Positions 53,505 through 63,021 are shown, counted from the stretch's first letter. The stretch: 64,000 bases of DNA from CAZQEZ01 sp964592475 (GCA_964592475.1 CAZQEZ010000004.1:3459-67458); one strand, 5' to 3'. Translations and numbers: made by a program. Notes: generated by a model from the letters alone, not told the origin.

Positions 53505-56501
53505 ATGAAGATTCACCCAATATCATTTTTATGTATTTTTCTCTTGATTAGCTGTCAGCCTAACCCGGAGGTGACAACTTCGTCCGACGGTAGCTACCTG
53601 GAAGCAGGCTTTAAAAATCCACCATTGGATGCCAGACCTAAAGCACTTTGGGATTGGGTTGATGGTAATTTTGAAAAAAGCGAAATTACCCGGGAGCTTG
53701 AAGAAGCCAAAGCCAAGGGCATGGCTGGATTCGATATTTGGGACGTCTGGAGCGTGGTAGATGAAACTGATATGATGCCCGATGGGCCGGCATTTATGAG
53801 CGATGAATATGTTGACGGAATAGTTCATGCTATCAATGAAGCCACCCGCTTGGATATGGAATTAGGGTTAATAATTGCCAGTGGCTGGAATGCCGGAGGT
53901 AGTTGGGTAAAACCCGAACATGCTACTATTGGTCAATTCCGAAGTGCAATCGAGGTATCCGGTCCTAAAAAATTAAACCAACAATTGCCCTTCCCTGAAT
54001 TGCCCAAGGAATATGGCAGATGGGGTAAAGCTATCATTCCTTTGGCAGATGATAATTTACCGGAAATACGAGGAGAAATAGCAGTGCTAGCTACACCGGT
54101 AGGAGATAGCACTTTGGTGGGCGATGAAATAATAGATCTGAGTGATAAACTTCAAGCCGATGGCACCTTGGAATGGCAAGTTCCTGCAGGCAACTGGGAA
54201 ATTACGCGTTACATCTATACCAACACGGGTCAGCCCATGATTGCCCATACGCCTAACTCCTATGGACCTATGCTTGACCACTTCAATCCTGAAGCTACAA
54301 CCATGCATATAAAATACTTTGCAGAAAAGCTGCAGGAAAAAGTAGGCTCGCTTGAAGATAAAGCCTTGCGATATTTTTATACCGACTCTTACGAAGTACG
54401 TGGTGACCTTTGGACTCCTTCAATGGTTGATAAATTTGAAGAACGGATAGGCTATAGTATGATCAAGTATTTGCCTGCCTTACAAGGTAAAATAGTTGAA
54501 GATTTCGAAACCACGGAGCGATTTCTTTTTGACTATAAAAAATTATTGAGCGATTTGATCATTGAAGGTCATTATGCTAAAGCAGCTGAAATTTGTAAAG
54601 ATTATGGATTAATGTTTTCTGCAGAAGCCGGTGGCCCGGGCCCTCCGGTACATAATTGCCCTTTTGAATCTATCAAATCATCAGGAGCGCTGGACATACC
54701 TCGCGGAGAATTTTGGCACAATCGAAAAGATAAAGCTGGGAGAAAAGCAGATCAGGTACAAGTAATAAAAGGGATAGCTTGTGCTTCTCATTTGTATAAT
54801 CGAAAATATGTAGAAGCAGAAGCCTTCACCAGTACGCAGCTTTGGCAGGAAGGCCCGGGAGACTTAAAGCCTACGGTGGATCGGTTTTTCTGCGAAGGAC
54901 TTAATCGCATCGTTTTCCATACCTGGCCACACACACCCGAAGAAGCCGGTAAACCCGGGTGGCATTATGCTTTTGGAACCGTGATGAACGAAACAAGAAT
55001 CTGGTGGCCAATGGCCTCAGCTTTTATGGATTACCTCAGCCGCTGTAGTTACATGCTTCAAGAAGGCAACTTTGTGGGAGATGTACTATATTACTATGGT
55101 GATAAAGCACCTAATTTTGTGGGTGTGAAAAAAATTGACCCTAGCCTTGGCTTTGGTTATGACTATGATGTAACTAACAGTGACATACTGTTGCAAATGG
55201 AAGTAAAAAATGGCAAGCTCACCTTACCTCATGGTCAGCAATACGCAGTGCTGGTATTACCCAATGAAGAAACTGCCGACCCGAAAGTGCTGCAAAAAAT
55301 AAATGAGCTGGTAAAAGCAGGTGCTACAGTAGTAGGCCCGAAGCCTTCGAAAAGCTATAGCTTGCATAATGCTGAGAAAAATGATGCAAAAGTAAAGGAA
55401 ATTGCCGATAAACTTTGGGGAGATATCGATGGAAAAGGTGTTACTGAAAATAAAGTTGGCAAAGGAATGGTTGTGTGGGGTAAACAACTTCGTGATGTAA
55501 TGCTGGCTAAAGGAATAGGCCCTGATTTAAAAATTAAAGGGATTGACAGCACACAAATAGATTTCATTCATCGTAAAATGGATGGCGATATAGATGCTTA
55601 TTTTATAAGTAATAAAACTAAAAAGCCCATTGCTTTTGAAGCACTTTTTAGAATAAACGACAAACAACCGCAATTATGGAATCCTGTAAGTGGCGACATT
55701 GAATCACAAAAGATATTTGCGGTTCAAGATGAATATACTGTTATACCTATCAATCTTCAAGCAAACGGTTCTCAGTTTGTTGTATTCAAAGATAAACTGC
55801 CAGCCAAGTATTATACTGCCATCAAACAAGGAGATAATCAAATTTTTCCTCGGGTAAATAATAGCGTAATAACCACTCCATCCAATAACGATGGGAAGCT
55901 ACTAACTTTTGTTACCAATAAAAATGAAGAGAATAAAATTAGAATTAAAGCACTGCCGCTACAACCTATAGAAGGCAAATGGCAAGTTACTTTTACAGAT
56001 CCCTGGGATGAGCAATTTGAAGCTCAGTTTGACAGCTTGTTTTCCTATACAGAACATCCCGACCATGAAATTAAATTTTTCTCAGGGATTGCTGCCTACC
56101 AAAACGAATTTTCGATTCCTGCTAAAGTAAATTTAAATAATTACCAAATCAGTTTGAATTTAGGTGAGGTAGCCAATGTAGCTGAGGTGAAAGTAAACGA
56201 TTATGATGTGGGGATTTTATGGCATTCTCCGTACAGGGTGGATATTTCTGAATTTGTAAAACCGGGAATTAATACCATACAAGTAAAAGTAGCCAACCTG
56301 TGGCCCAACCGGATGATAGGCGACTTTCAATTGCCCGAGAGTGAGCGAAAGGTAAAATCAAACGTGGTAAGAATGCCCAATGGCTGGAGCATTCCGCTAG
56401 AACAATTGCCTAACCAGGAATATGGCCTGCTACCCTCGGGATTACTGGGCCCAGTAACGATAAGCTACAAACTTAAAATGGATATGCAATTGACTAATTA
56501 A
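53505..56501 (+). CDS. GH106-like alpha-L-rhamnosidase lipoprotein
   Basis: 998 residues from MKIHPISFL, with a lipobox LLISC at the end of the signal peptide; 8 upstream codons are open. The catalytic part has GH106 hallmarks: FKNPPLDARPKALWDWVDGN, an EITRELEEAKAKGMAGFDIW strand-helix, LGLIIASGWNAGGSWV, RYFYTDSYEVRGDLWTPSM and NRIVFHTWPHTPEEAGKPGW. A C-terminal beta-sandwich (about 870-960, with VKVNDYDVGILWHSPYRVDI) resembles the carbohydrate-binding domain of GH2/GH106 proteins. It releases L-rhamnose from rhamnogalacturonan-type polysaccharides; the substrate is inferred. No SusCD pair is nearby, so the locus is not a full polysaccharide-utilisation locus. Confidence 0.87.
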   Translation: MKIHPISFLCIFLLISCQPNPEVTTSSDGSYLEAGFKNPPLDARPKALWDWVDGNFEKSEITRELEEAKAKGMAGFDIWDVWSVVDETDMMPDGPAFMSDEYVDGIVHAINEATRLDMELGLIIASGWNAGGSWVKPEHATIGQFRSAIEVSGPKKLNQQLPFPELPKEYGRWGKAIIPLADDNLPEIRGEIAVLATPVGDSTLVGDEIIDLSDKLQADGTLEWQVPAGNWEITRYIYTNTGQPMIAHTPNSYGPMLDHFNPEATTMHIKYFAEKLQEKVGSLEDKALRYFYTDSYEVRGDLWTPSMVDKFEERIGYSMIKYLPALQGKIVEDFETTERFLFDYKKLLSDLIIEGHYAKAAEICKDYGLMFSAEAGGPGPPVHNCPFESIKSSGALDIPRGEFWHNRKDKAGRKADQVQVIKGIACASHLYNRKYVEAEAFTSTQLWQEGPGDLKPTVDRFFCEGLNRIVFHTWPHTPEEAGKPGWHYAFGTVMNETRIWWPMASAFMDYLSRCSYMLQEGNFVGDVLYYYGDKAPNFVGVKKIDPSLGFGYDYDVTNSDILLQMEVKNGKLTLPHGQQYAVLVLPNEETADPKVLQKINELVKAGATVVGPKPSKSYSLHNAEKNDAKVKEIADKLWGDIDGKGVTENKVGKGMVVWGKQLRDVMLAKGIGPDLKIKGIDSTQIDFIHRKMDGDIDAYFISNKTKKPIAFEALFRINDKQPQLWNPVSGDIESQKIFAVQDEYTVIPINLQANGSQFVVFKDKLPAKYYTAIKQGDNQIFPRVNNSVITTPSNNDGKLLTFVTNKNEENKIRIKALPLQPIEGKWQVTFTDPWDEQFEAQFDSLFSYTEHPDHEIKFFSGIAAYQNEFSIPAKVNLNNYQISLNLGEVANVAEVKVNDYDVGILWHSPYRVDISEFVKPGINTIQVKVANLWPNRMIGDFQLPESERKVKSNVVRMPNGWSIPLEQLPNQEYGLLPSGLLGPVTISYKLKMDMQLTN

Positions 56502-56506
56502 TTACT

Positions 56507-56549
56507 ATGAATTCTGTTTCTAAAATTATTCTTTGGGAGTAGAATTCAT
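56507..56549. terminator. Hairpin with 25-base loop between convergent genes
   Basis: ATGAATTCT (56507-56515) pairs perfectly with AGAATTCAT (56541-56549), followed by an AT-rich stretch with TTTTTC. A weak terminator candidate because of the long loop. Confidence 0.4.
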
Positions 56550-56590
56550 TTATATTTTTCTTATTATTCAACTTGAGCTTATAATTATAG

Positions 56591-57724
56591 TTAAAAAGAT
56601 TCACCGATAAAGAAATAATACCCGGGGCCTTCTCTGGTAAAAGCCACATCTAATCTGGTAAATATATCTTTGCTTTTAAATAATAAGAAACGAATACCGG
56701 CACCACCGGCCGGCTGTAATTCATTTAAGCTTAGTGCCGAAATAGTAGGGCCTACAGTACCAAGCGAAAAAAATGCAGCTCCGCCAAAACGTTTGCTAAA
56801 CGGAAATGGTAGCCAACGATATTCCACCTGACCAGCTACCAGGTTATTATCACGATACCTACCCAGGTAAAAACCTCTCATTAAACTTTCACCACCCATC
56901 AAAGCCAGTTGGTTAAAAGGCACATCGCCGCTCATCGACTGTGCAAAGATTTGCATGGCTAGCACCTGATCCTTTTTGATGGGCAAATACCAACGCGAAT
57001 CGACCAAAAAATTATTGAATTTTAACTGATCTTTGCCAAAAAGGCCATAACGTAAATAAGCAACTTCAGCAAACCAACCATGACGTACATTAAGTACATT
57101 GTGACGATCATCATGCACAATACCCAAACCTATCCCAAAATTGGTGGTACCACTAGCACCGAGTGGAAGTTCTCCAACATCATCCTCCCAATTAAAATTT
57201 GTATTACTTAACTTTTGCAAATCAAATTCCAAACCAACATAATAGGACTTATACACTTTTCTTAATACCCTTTCTTTCAATAGTAAATAATTGGCATCTA
57301 CCACTGCTAATGGTTTGGCCGGAGAATCGGGCCCTATGCCGTAGTAAAGCAGAGGGAAAGATTGCCATCGAAGCCGGCCCAGGTAAAACCATTTGTCTTT
57401 ATCGGAATACAGCGCGTGGTCGAGCCAAATACCATACTGGCTTTCTAAGGTAACAAATGTAAAAGCACTGATCTCACTTAGCCGATTGACCGTATCCCTA
57501 TTTGCATAATATAAATAAAGCGAACTTAGGCCTATTTCCCAGCTGGTCTCCGGAGCATATGCAATAGTTGGGTATGTTATAAATCGCGGTTGTTCAGGGG
57601 GCAAGGTATCATTCATTATATTATTTACTTGACGTTTTGCCCATTGCCAGGGCTGAGCTTGGGCAGTAGCAATTGAAAATAAGCTGAAAGCAAATATGAA
57701 TATTGGATTGTAAAATTTAGGCAT
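56591..57724 (-). CDS. BamA/TamA-type outer-membrane beta-barrel protein
   Basis: 377 residues with a signal peptide (FAFSLFSIATAQAQP). The whole mature part is amphipathic strands: FGIGLGIVHDDRHNVLNVRH is the typical RDD/N motif strand of the surface-antigen D15 fold, with GGESLMRGFYLGRYRDNN the conserved VRGY-like loop. The C-terminal residue is Phe (GESF). The POTRA domains of BamA are missing; only a barrel with about 16 strands is expected. Such short barrels occur in Bacteroidota, often as partners of patatin-like or phosphatase proteins, but none is nearby. The function is unknown. Confidence 0.82.
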   Translation of the reverse strand: MPKFYNPIFIFAFSLFSIATAQAQPWQWAKRQVNNIMNDTLPPEQPRFITYPTIAYAPETSWEIGLSSLYLYYANRDTVNRLSEISAFTFVTLESQYGIWLDHALYSDKDKWFYLGRLRWQSFPLLYYGIGPDSPAKPLAVVDANYLLLKERVLRKVYKSYYVGLEFDLQKLSNTNFNWEDDVGELPLGASGTTNFGIGLGIVHDDRHNVLNVRHGWFAEVAYLRYGLFGKDQLKFNNFLVDSRWYLPIKKDQVLAMQIFAQSMSGDVPFNQLALMGGESLMRGFYLGRYRDNNLVAGQVEYRWLPFPFSKRFGGAAFFSLGTVGPTISALSLNELQPAGGAGIRFLLFKSKDIFTRLDVAFTREGPGYYFFIGESF

Positions 57725-58032
57725 AAAACATTGAACTGAAAATAGCCAATCAAGTTGTGTATTATCACGAAAAAAGTAAAAGTATGCAAGATTTAATGTA
57801 TTATTTCTTCTCTTTTATACTATCCCAAATCTTCGGTCCGTACGGACAGTAGCTAGATAAACTAACCCGGACGGAACGAAAAAGATACCAAGGAGCGCCC
57901 CTCAGCAAAGTGCGTTCACTCTCAAACCCGTTACGACCGCAATTAGCTAAGGCAGGTACTAGAGAAAAAGTAAAAAATAAATACCTCGGAAATCAAAATT
58001 TTATCATTCAAATTTTCTGATTAAGTTTGAGG
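57725..58032. other. Intergenic region with an unexplained GC-richer palindromic segment
   Basis: From about 57830 to 57960 base composition is distinctly GC-richer than its surroundings. It includes the perfect palindrome GTCCGTACGGAC (57836-57847) and CCCGGACGG close by. No frame, tRNA fold or known motif was found in it. TAAGTTTG at 58022-58029 is a -7-like match but lies too close to the ATG at 58033 to be its promoter. Confidence 0.4.
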
Positions 58033-59208
58033 ATGATTTACAATTTTGACGAAATAATCCCTCGGGAGAACACCGGAAGTGTAAAATACGATTTTCGTAG
58101 GCAATTTTTTGGCACCAATGAAGTACTACCACTTTGGGTAGCCGACATGGACTTTCGTACGCCCGATTTTATCATTGATGCTGTAAAAAAACGTGCCGAT
58201 CATGAATTGTATGGTTATTCGATTCAAATGCCTGGCTATTATGAAGCAATCCAAAAATGGTGTAAAGAACAGTATCACTGGGAAGTACCAAAGAATTGGC
58301 TCAACTTTAGTCCGGGAGTAGTAGCTGGTCTGGGAGTAGCGGTGCAGGTATTTACCCAACCTGGCGATAAGATTATCATTCAATCACCAGTATACCCACC
58401 TTTTTTTACCGTGGTGGAAAATTTGGGCAGACAAGTTATCAACAATCAACTTCGCAATGAAGATGGCGTTTATCAAATTGATTTTGAATTGCTGGAAAAT
58501 CAGATTGACAGCCGTACCGAAATGCTGATGCTTTGTAATCCTCACAACCCAATAGGACGGGTATGGACGAAAGGTGAATTGGAAAAATTAGCAGCCATCG
58601 CGGAAAAACATGACTTATTAATATTAACTGATGATATACATGCCGACCTGGTTTTTGAGCCCAATCAATATACTCCGATCGCTGCTTTATCTCCGGCAAT
58701 AGCCGATCGAACAATAACTTTCATTTCTCCAAGTAAATCATTCAACATGGCGGGGCTTTTCACATCGGTAGCTATTATACCTGATAGTAAAAAAGCCAAA
58801 ATCTACAACAATCGACTTAACGACTTGCATATGGGTTTTGCCAATGTATTTGGCATCGTAGCGCTGGAGGCAGCTTATAAACATGGTAAAGAGTGGCTGC
58901 AACAAATGCTTGATTATGTTTGGGGAAATATTTTATTTGTAGGAGATTTTATCCAAAGCAATATTCCGGAAATTACCATGGTTGCTCCGGAAGGCACATA
59001 CCTGATTTGGCTTGATTGCCGAGGGCTAAATCTCAAGGATAAGGAACTAAAGGAATTCATGATTAAAACAGCCGGATTAGGATTAAACGACGGCCCTACC
59101 TTTGGTGCTGGAGGCAGCGGATTTCAAAGGTTAAATGTGGCCTGCCCCCGGGCTATTTTAGAAGATGCGATGCACCGATTGATGAATGCCGTACGATCGA
59201 TAAAATAA
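58033..59208 (+). CDS. MalY/PatB-family PLP-dependent aminotransferase-like C-S lyase
   Basis: 391 residues from MIYNFDEII; a TTG two codons upstream is also in frame. The fold-type I motifs are FSPGVVAGLGVAV, the Tyr-bearing IIQSPVYPPFFTVV, MLCNPHNPIGRVW and the PLP-Lys region FISPSKSFNMAGLFTS. It carries the Arg-containing C-terminal AGGSGFQRLNVACPRAIL. MalY/PatB cleave cystathionine or cysteine conjugates (beta C-S lyase) to pyruvate, ammonia and a thiol. That activity is the likeliest, but an aminotransferase cannot be excluded. It ends before a bidirectional terminator. Confidence 0.9.
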   Translation: MIYNFDEIIPRENTGSVKYDFRRQFFGTNEVLPLWVADMDFRTPDFIIDAVKKRADHELYGYSIQMPGYYEAIQKWCKEQYHWEVPKNWLNFSPGVVAGLGVAVQVFTQPGDKIIIQSPVYPPFFTVVENLGRQVINNQLRNEDGVYQIDFELLENQIDSRTEMLMLCNPHNPIGRVWTKGELEKLAAIAEKHDLLILTDDIHADLVFEPNQYTPIAALSPAIADRTITFISPSKSFNMAGLFTSVAIIPDSKKAKIYNNRLNDLHMGFANVFGIVALEAAYKHGKEWLQQMLDYVWGNILFVGDFIQSNIPEITMVAPEGTYLIWLDCRGLNLKDKELKEFMIKTAGLGLNDGPTFGAGGSGFQRLNVACPRAILEDAMHRLMNAVRSIK

Positions 59209-59250
59209 AAACGATAATAGACTAGCACTGATTTGCACACAAGATAAAAT

Positions 59251-59284
59251 TTAGGAGCCTCTTTAAAAAGTGGCTCCTAATAAA
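59251..59284. terminator. Bidirectional hairpin terminator
   Basis: TTAGGAGCC (59251-59259) pairs with GGCTCCTAA (59272-59280) around a 12-base loop. It separates the C-S lyase gene from the minus-strand genes. Confidence 0.75.
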
Positions 59285-59285
59285 A

Positions 59286-59333
59286 CTATCTGTTATTCCA
59301 AGTTAAGCTATCGCTAGCTTGGGTGCTTCCTTC
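59286..59333 (-). other. Short sequence left of the assembly gap, reading as an orphan C-terminus
   Basis: The minus strand reads EGSTQASDSLTWNNR and a stop. It is Ser/Thr-rich and does not look like the final membrane helix of CtaA. It probably belongs to a different, otherwise missing gene, or the gap is longer than shown. Confidence 0.3.
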
Positions 59334-59433
59334 NNNNNNNNNNNNNNNNNNNNNNNNNNNNNNNNNNNNNNNNNNNNNNNNNNNNNNNNNNNNNNNNNNN
59401 NNNNNNNNNNNNNNNNNNNNNNNNNNNNNNNNN
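59334..59433. other. Scaffold gap (100 N)
   Basis: Exactly 100 N, the conventional placeholder for a gap of unknown size. It cuts the heme A synthase gene. Confidence 0.99.
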
Positions 59434-60230
59434 AGAATATAGGCAATGTATCGATGCAAAAATTGTACACCAGCCAGTCCCTCAAGAAAGTTTAAATACC
59501 ACGGTTGCATGGCTGTTACCCCCTCGGCAATCCAATAATCGCCCATTTTTGGCCATGTGGTATACACGTAACCGGCTTTAAGACCTGCTACAAAAGCACC
59601 ATAAATAATTTGTACCGCCAATACTACCAAAAAAGCTACCGTCAGTTTTTTCAAAACGGGCTGAATTGTAATAGCTACCTTCTGATTTTTATAAATTTCC
59701 GTTAAAGCCACCCAGAAGGTATAAGCGAAGGTGGTAAATGCTGCTACCAAATGAATGGCCAACCGATAATGACTTACATAAGGCTTATCCACTAAGCCAC
59801 TTTTTACCATGTACCAGCCCAAAAACCCTTGAAAAGCACCTAAAGCAAAAATAATTAAAAGCTTTGGCATCAAGGATCTGGAAATACGTCCTTTAACCCA
59901 GAAATAAATGAAAGGAACGATGAATACTATTCCGATTATTCTACCGATCAACCTATGCAAATATTCCCACCAAAATATCGATTTAAAATCAGATAATGTA
60001 AAATGATAATGCAATTTCTGAAATTCGGGAAATTGCTTGTATTTATTAAACATCACCAGCCACTCCTCGTGATTAAGAGGTGGAATAGCGCCCATAACCA
60101 AATCCCATTCTACAATGGAAAGTCCTGATTTGGTAAGCCTGGTAATTCCGCCTATTACTACCATTAAAAAGATCAAAATACAGCCAAAAAACAACCAGGT
60201 AATCAATGATATATCTACTTTTTGCTTCAT
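59434..60230 (-). CDS. ctaA: Heme A synthase (COX15/CtaA), 3' end lost in the gap
   Basis: About 265 residues are visible of an expected 330-360. It oxidises haem O to haem A in the inner membrane for cytochrome c oxidase. Conserved parts are FLMVVIGGITRLTKSGLSIV, WWEYLHRLIGRIIG (haem-ligand His), VSHYRLAIHLVAAFTTFAYT and VQFLHRYIAYI (a second haem-ligand His region). Six or so membrane segments precede the gap; the last two and the stop are not in the sequence. It is transcribed toward the gap. Confidence 0.9.
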
Positions 60231-60353
60231 ATTACTTCAATTATAATAGTTGATAAACGAAGGTATGATAAAAAAATTTGTTAATAAAAATAGTTTTACA
60301 TAACATCTTATTTGTTTTAAATATTTATTGGATATGCTTTGTTCGATTAAAAC

Positions 60354-60383
60354 AAAAATAGCCCTGACTAGGGGCTATTTTTT
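60354..60383. terminator. Bidirectional hairpin terminator
   Basis: AAAAATAGCCC (60354-60364) and GGGCTATTTTT (60372-60382) pair around a short loop, with A and T runs on either side. It ends the HPt gene. Confidence 0.85.
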
Positions 60384-60415
60384 CAACCAAACTAAAATTA
60401 TGAAAAACAAAGTCA

Positions 60416-60787
60416 CTATAACTTACTAATTTCTTTTTCAGCTTCAGGTAGTGCTTTTTTAAGAGTTTCTACTACGTCATTGGTCAAAGAAATCACTTCT
60501 GATAAATCCTCTTTATTTTTTGACTTTTTCTCTATGATTCGAATTGACTTTTTTAATGATACTATGTTGAGTGTATCGATAGTTGGCTTTATTGAATGAG
60601 CAACATCGCTCAATCGCACCCAATCTTCATTCTGTATACATCGATTTAGACTATCTATAGATTTAGGCGCTATTGAAGTAAATAACATCAACATTTTTTT
60701 TACAAATTGTTGATTCCCTCTCGATGCCAATTTTAACTGTGTTAAATCTATAATCATAAGATTTGCTGATTTTGATATAGCTTCCAT
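60416..60787 (-). CDS. HPt (histidine phosphotransfer) domain protein
   Basis: 123 residues from MEAISKSAN; the frame extends 21 codons upstream without HPt similarity. A single four-helix HPt bundle with the phospho-accepting His in DVAHSIKPTIDTLNI (residue 64 from this start). HPt proteins shuttle phosphate between hybrid kinases and response regulators. No kinase or regulator lies adjacent; the window's large histidine kinase at 2210 has no receiver domain of its own. The replacement of the common Lys-Gly/Ser after the His by Lys-Pro occurs in Bacteroidota HPts. The partners are unknown. Confidence 0.85.
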   Translation of the reverse strand: MEAISKSANLMIIDLTQLKLASRGNQQFVKKMLMLFTSIAPKSIDSLNRCIQNEDWVRLSDVAHSIKPTIDTLNIVSLKKSIRIIEKKSKNKEDLSEVISLTNDVVETLKKALPEAEKEISKL

Positions 60788-60991
60788 TGTGCTTTTTTTT
60801 GATATAATATTCAAAGGTGTTGCCAACCAGACCAATTGAAATATTTCCACTATTAATTAGACCTATTTTTAGATAAATGATTATGCCTGTGTCTTATATT
60901 GGGAAACTATTCTCAGTTTGAAACCAATTAAGTCCTTTCATTTACTCGTATTTAATGAAAATGATCTTCTTTTTATCTGCTTCAGAATTGT

Positions 60992-60999
60992 TACCTTTG
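60992..60999 (+). promoter_or_regulatory. -7 promoter element of the quinone oxidoreductase gene
   Basis: TACCTTTG matches TAnnTTTG and is followed by C. The ATG is 29 bases downstream. The -33 region has only a T-rich match. Confidence 0.4.
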
Positions 61000-61028
61000 C
61001 TACATTAAACAGTTAAAAATTTTTTGAA

Positions 61029-62003
61029 ATGAAAGCAATTATTGTAAACGAACCAGGCGGACCCGAACAATTAAAAATCGGAGAAGTGCAAACACCTGAG
61101 CCTAAAGCTGAGGAAATATTAGTAAAACTGAACTATACTGCTGTAAATAGAGCTGACACCTTGCAACGAATGGGAAAGTACCCACCGCCCCCCGGTGCCA
61201 GTGATATAATAGGCCTTGAACTAGCTGGAGAGGTAGTAAGCAAGGGCGATAAGGTTACTCGTTGGCAAAGTGGCGATAAAGTTTTTGGACTTTTATCGGG
61301 TGGCGGCTACGCGGAGTATGCCACTATTCATCAAGATATGGCAATGGCTATTCCTGAAGGTATAAGCATGGCACAAGCTGCTGCTATCCCGGAGGTTTTT
61401 TTAACTGCATATCAGGCGCTAATCTGGTTGGGGAAATTACAAGAAGGCGAAAAAGTACTAATTCATGCCGGGGCAAGTGGAGTTGGCACCGCGGCAATTC
61501 AAATAGCCAAACAATTAAAAACCCACGTTACTGTAACCGCATCTGCCGGCAAACATGCTGTCTGTAAAGACCTGGGAGCAGATGAAATCATTGATTATAA
61601 AAGTGAAGATTTTGTAGATAAAATAAAAGGTGAGGGAGGTGTAAACCTGATTATTGACTTCATAGGTGCAGCTTATTTCAACCAAAATATAAATTGCCTC
61701 AAAATAGATGGCCGGATGGTAATGCTAGCATTGATTGGTGGTGGAAAAGCTGAGCAAGTAGATTTGAGAAAAGTTTTGGGCAAACGGTTAAATATTATCG
61801 GTTCTACTTTAAGATCTCGCTCTTCCGAATACCAGATTGCCCTTACCAATGATTTTGCTAAAGATTTACTCCCTTTGTTTTCCGAAGGAAAATTGAAGCC
61901 AGTAATCGACAGCGAATATAACTGGCAGGATATCACGAAGGCACATGAATACATGGAAGCTAATAAAAATGCTGGTAAATTAGTATTAAAAATTGCTGAC
62001 TAA
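61029..62003 (+). CDS. NAD(P)H quinone oxidoreductase (PIG3/zeta-crystallin-like)
   Basis: 324 residues, medium-chain reductase without zinc ligands. The family signature NYTAVNRADTLQRMGKYPPP identifies the PIG3 (TP53I3-like) branch. The cofactor loop is IHAGASGVGTAAIQIAKQL and GADEIIDYKSEDF follows. It reduces quinones with NADPH. It is followed by the acetyltransferase gene 8 bases downstream and, 4 bases after that, by the VOC gene, so the three form a likely operon. Confidence 0.93.
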   Translation: MKAIIVNEPGGPEQLKIGEVQTPEPKAEEILVKLNYTAVNRADTLQRMGKYPPPPGASDIIGLELAGEVVSKGDKVTRWQSGDKVFGLLSGGGYAEYATIHQDMAMAIPEGISMAQAAAIPEVFLTAYQALIWLGKLQEGEKVLIHAGASGVGTAAIQIAKQLKTHVTVTASAGKHAVCKDLGADEIIDYKSEDFVDKIKGEGGVNLIIDFIGAAYFNQNINCLKIDGRMVMLALIGGGKAEQVDLRKVLGKRLNIIGSTLRSRSSEYQIALTNDFAKDLLPLFSEGKLKPVIDSEYNWQDITKAHEYMEANKNAGKLVLKIAD

Positions 62004-62011
62004 AAGTAAAG

Positions 62012-62578
62012 ATGGAAAACAAGGCCAAAAAAGTAGACCTTAGCAATTACAATAACAACTGGTATCGACCAGGAGCTTCACTATTGAAACGGATTGTCTG
62101 GTATTTTATTAATGCTTTGTTTTTTATCAGTCCTTTAAACCCAAGTAGTAAAATTAAAGTTTTGCTTTTGCAAATGTTTGGTGCAAAAGTGGGAAAAGGT
62201 GTAAACATCAAACCTGGCGTCAACATCAAATACCCTTGGCGATTAACCATTGGTAATCATGTATGGATTGGAGAAAAAGCCTGGATTGACAACTTAGATC
62301 AGGTCACTATAGCAGATAACGTATGCATCTCTCAGGAAGCTTTGCTACTATGCGGCAATCATAACTTTAAAAAAAGCACATTTGATTTAATCACTGGTGA
62401 AGTAACGCTGGAGGAAGGGTGCTGGATTGGAGCCAAGGCTGTTGTGTGTCCGGGAATAGTTTGTCACGCCTATAGTGTTTTGGCGGTAGGCTCAGTGGCG
62501 GTTAAAAATCTGGAAGCCGGTGGTATTTATCAAGGCAACCCAGCCGAATGGAAGCGTGAAAGAATTTTTGAAGACTAA
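62012..62578 (+). CDS. WcaF-like putative acetyltransferase (left-handed beta-helix)
   Basis: 188 residues. An N-terminal region DLSNYNNNWYRPGASLLKRI and WYFINALFFISPLNPSSKIK is typical of WcaF/colanic-acid-type O-acetyltransferases. Hexapeptide repeats follow: GKGVNIKPGVNIKYPWRLTI and GNHVWIGEKAWIDNLDQVTI. The catalytic His is in LCGNHNF, with GCWIGAKAVVCPGIV at the end. It probably O-acetylates a surface glycan or lipid-linked sugar, but no glycosyltransferase cluster is present here. It is the middle gene of a three-gene unit. Confidence 0.88.
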   Translation: MENKAKKVDLSNYNNNWYRPGASLLKRIVWYFINALFFISPLNPSSKIKVLLLQMFGAKVGKGVNIKPGVNIKYPWRLTIGNHVWIGEKAWIDNLDQVTIADNVCISQEALLLCGNHNFKKSTFDLITGEVTLEEGCWIGAKAVVCPGIVCHAYSVLAVGSVAVKNLEAGGIYQGNPAEWKRERIFED

Positions 62579-62582
62579 TACA

Positions 62583-62963
62583 ATGAATCTTAATCAAGTA
62601 ACATTACCCTCAACCAATTTATCAAAGGCAGTTCCATTTTATCAAAAATTGGGGTTGCGTCTTATCGTATCAGCTTTGCCTCACTACGCCCGGTTTGAAT
62701 GTCCTGATGGAAATGCCACTTTTAGCCTCCACTTTGTTGAAGAAATAACCGCTGATAGTCAGACCATGATTTACTTTGAAATTGAAAACTTAGATGAATA
62801 CGTGGAGAAGCTGACAACCAAAGAAATTGAATTTAATGAAATGCCCAATAATAAACGCTGGTTATGGCGAGAAGCCCGGCTGAAAGACCCTGACGGCAAT
62901 CGGCTGATTCTTTATTATGCCGGAGAAAATAGAAAAAACCCACCCTGGAGAATAGAGGAATAA
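62583..62963 (+). CDS. VOC-family (glyoxalase/bleomycin-resistance-like) protein
   Basis: 126 residues from MNLNQVTLPSTNLSKAVPF. One vicinal-oxygen-chelate domain with two beta-alpha-beta-beta-beta modules. The segments AVPFYQKLGLRLIVSA, FSLHFVEE and LKDPDGNRLILYYAGENRKN match the family. A metal-binding triad of His, Glu or Gln is only partly visible, so catalysis is uncertain. It starts 4 bases after the acetyltransferase stop; an upstream in-frame Met inside that gene is rejected. Function unknown. Confidence 0.88.
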   Translation: MNLNQVTLPSTNLSKAVPFYQKLGLRLIVSALPHYARFECPDGNATFSLHFVEEITADSQTMIYFEIENLDEYVEKLTTKEIEFNEMPNNKRWLWREARLKDPDGNRLILYYAGENRKNPPWRIEE

Positions 62964-63021
62964 TAAGTTGCCAGTAAGGTGAAATAATTCCTATTGATTT
63001 TCAACCTTAATCGTTGAGATT

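Noticed and set aside
57836..57847. GTCCGTACGGAC as a restriction-modification or origin signal
   Set aside because: No restriction, methylase or replication gene is near, and a single palindrome is not enough.
59286..60230. A continuous 314-codon heme A synthase through the N run
   Set aside because: The N run is a placeholder of unknown size; the part left of it does not resemble CtaA.
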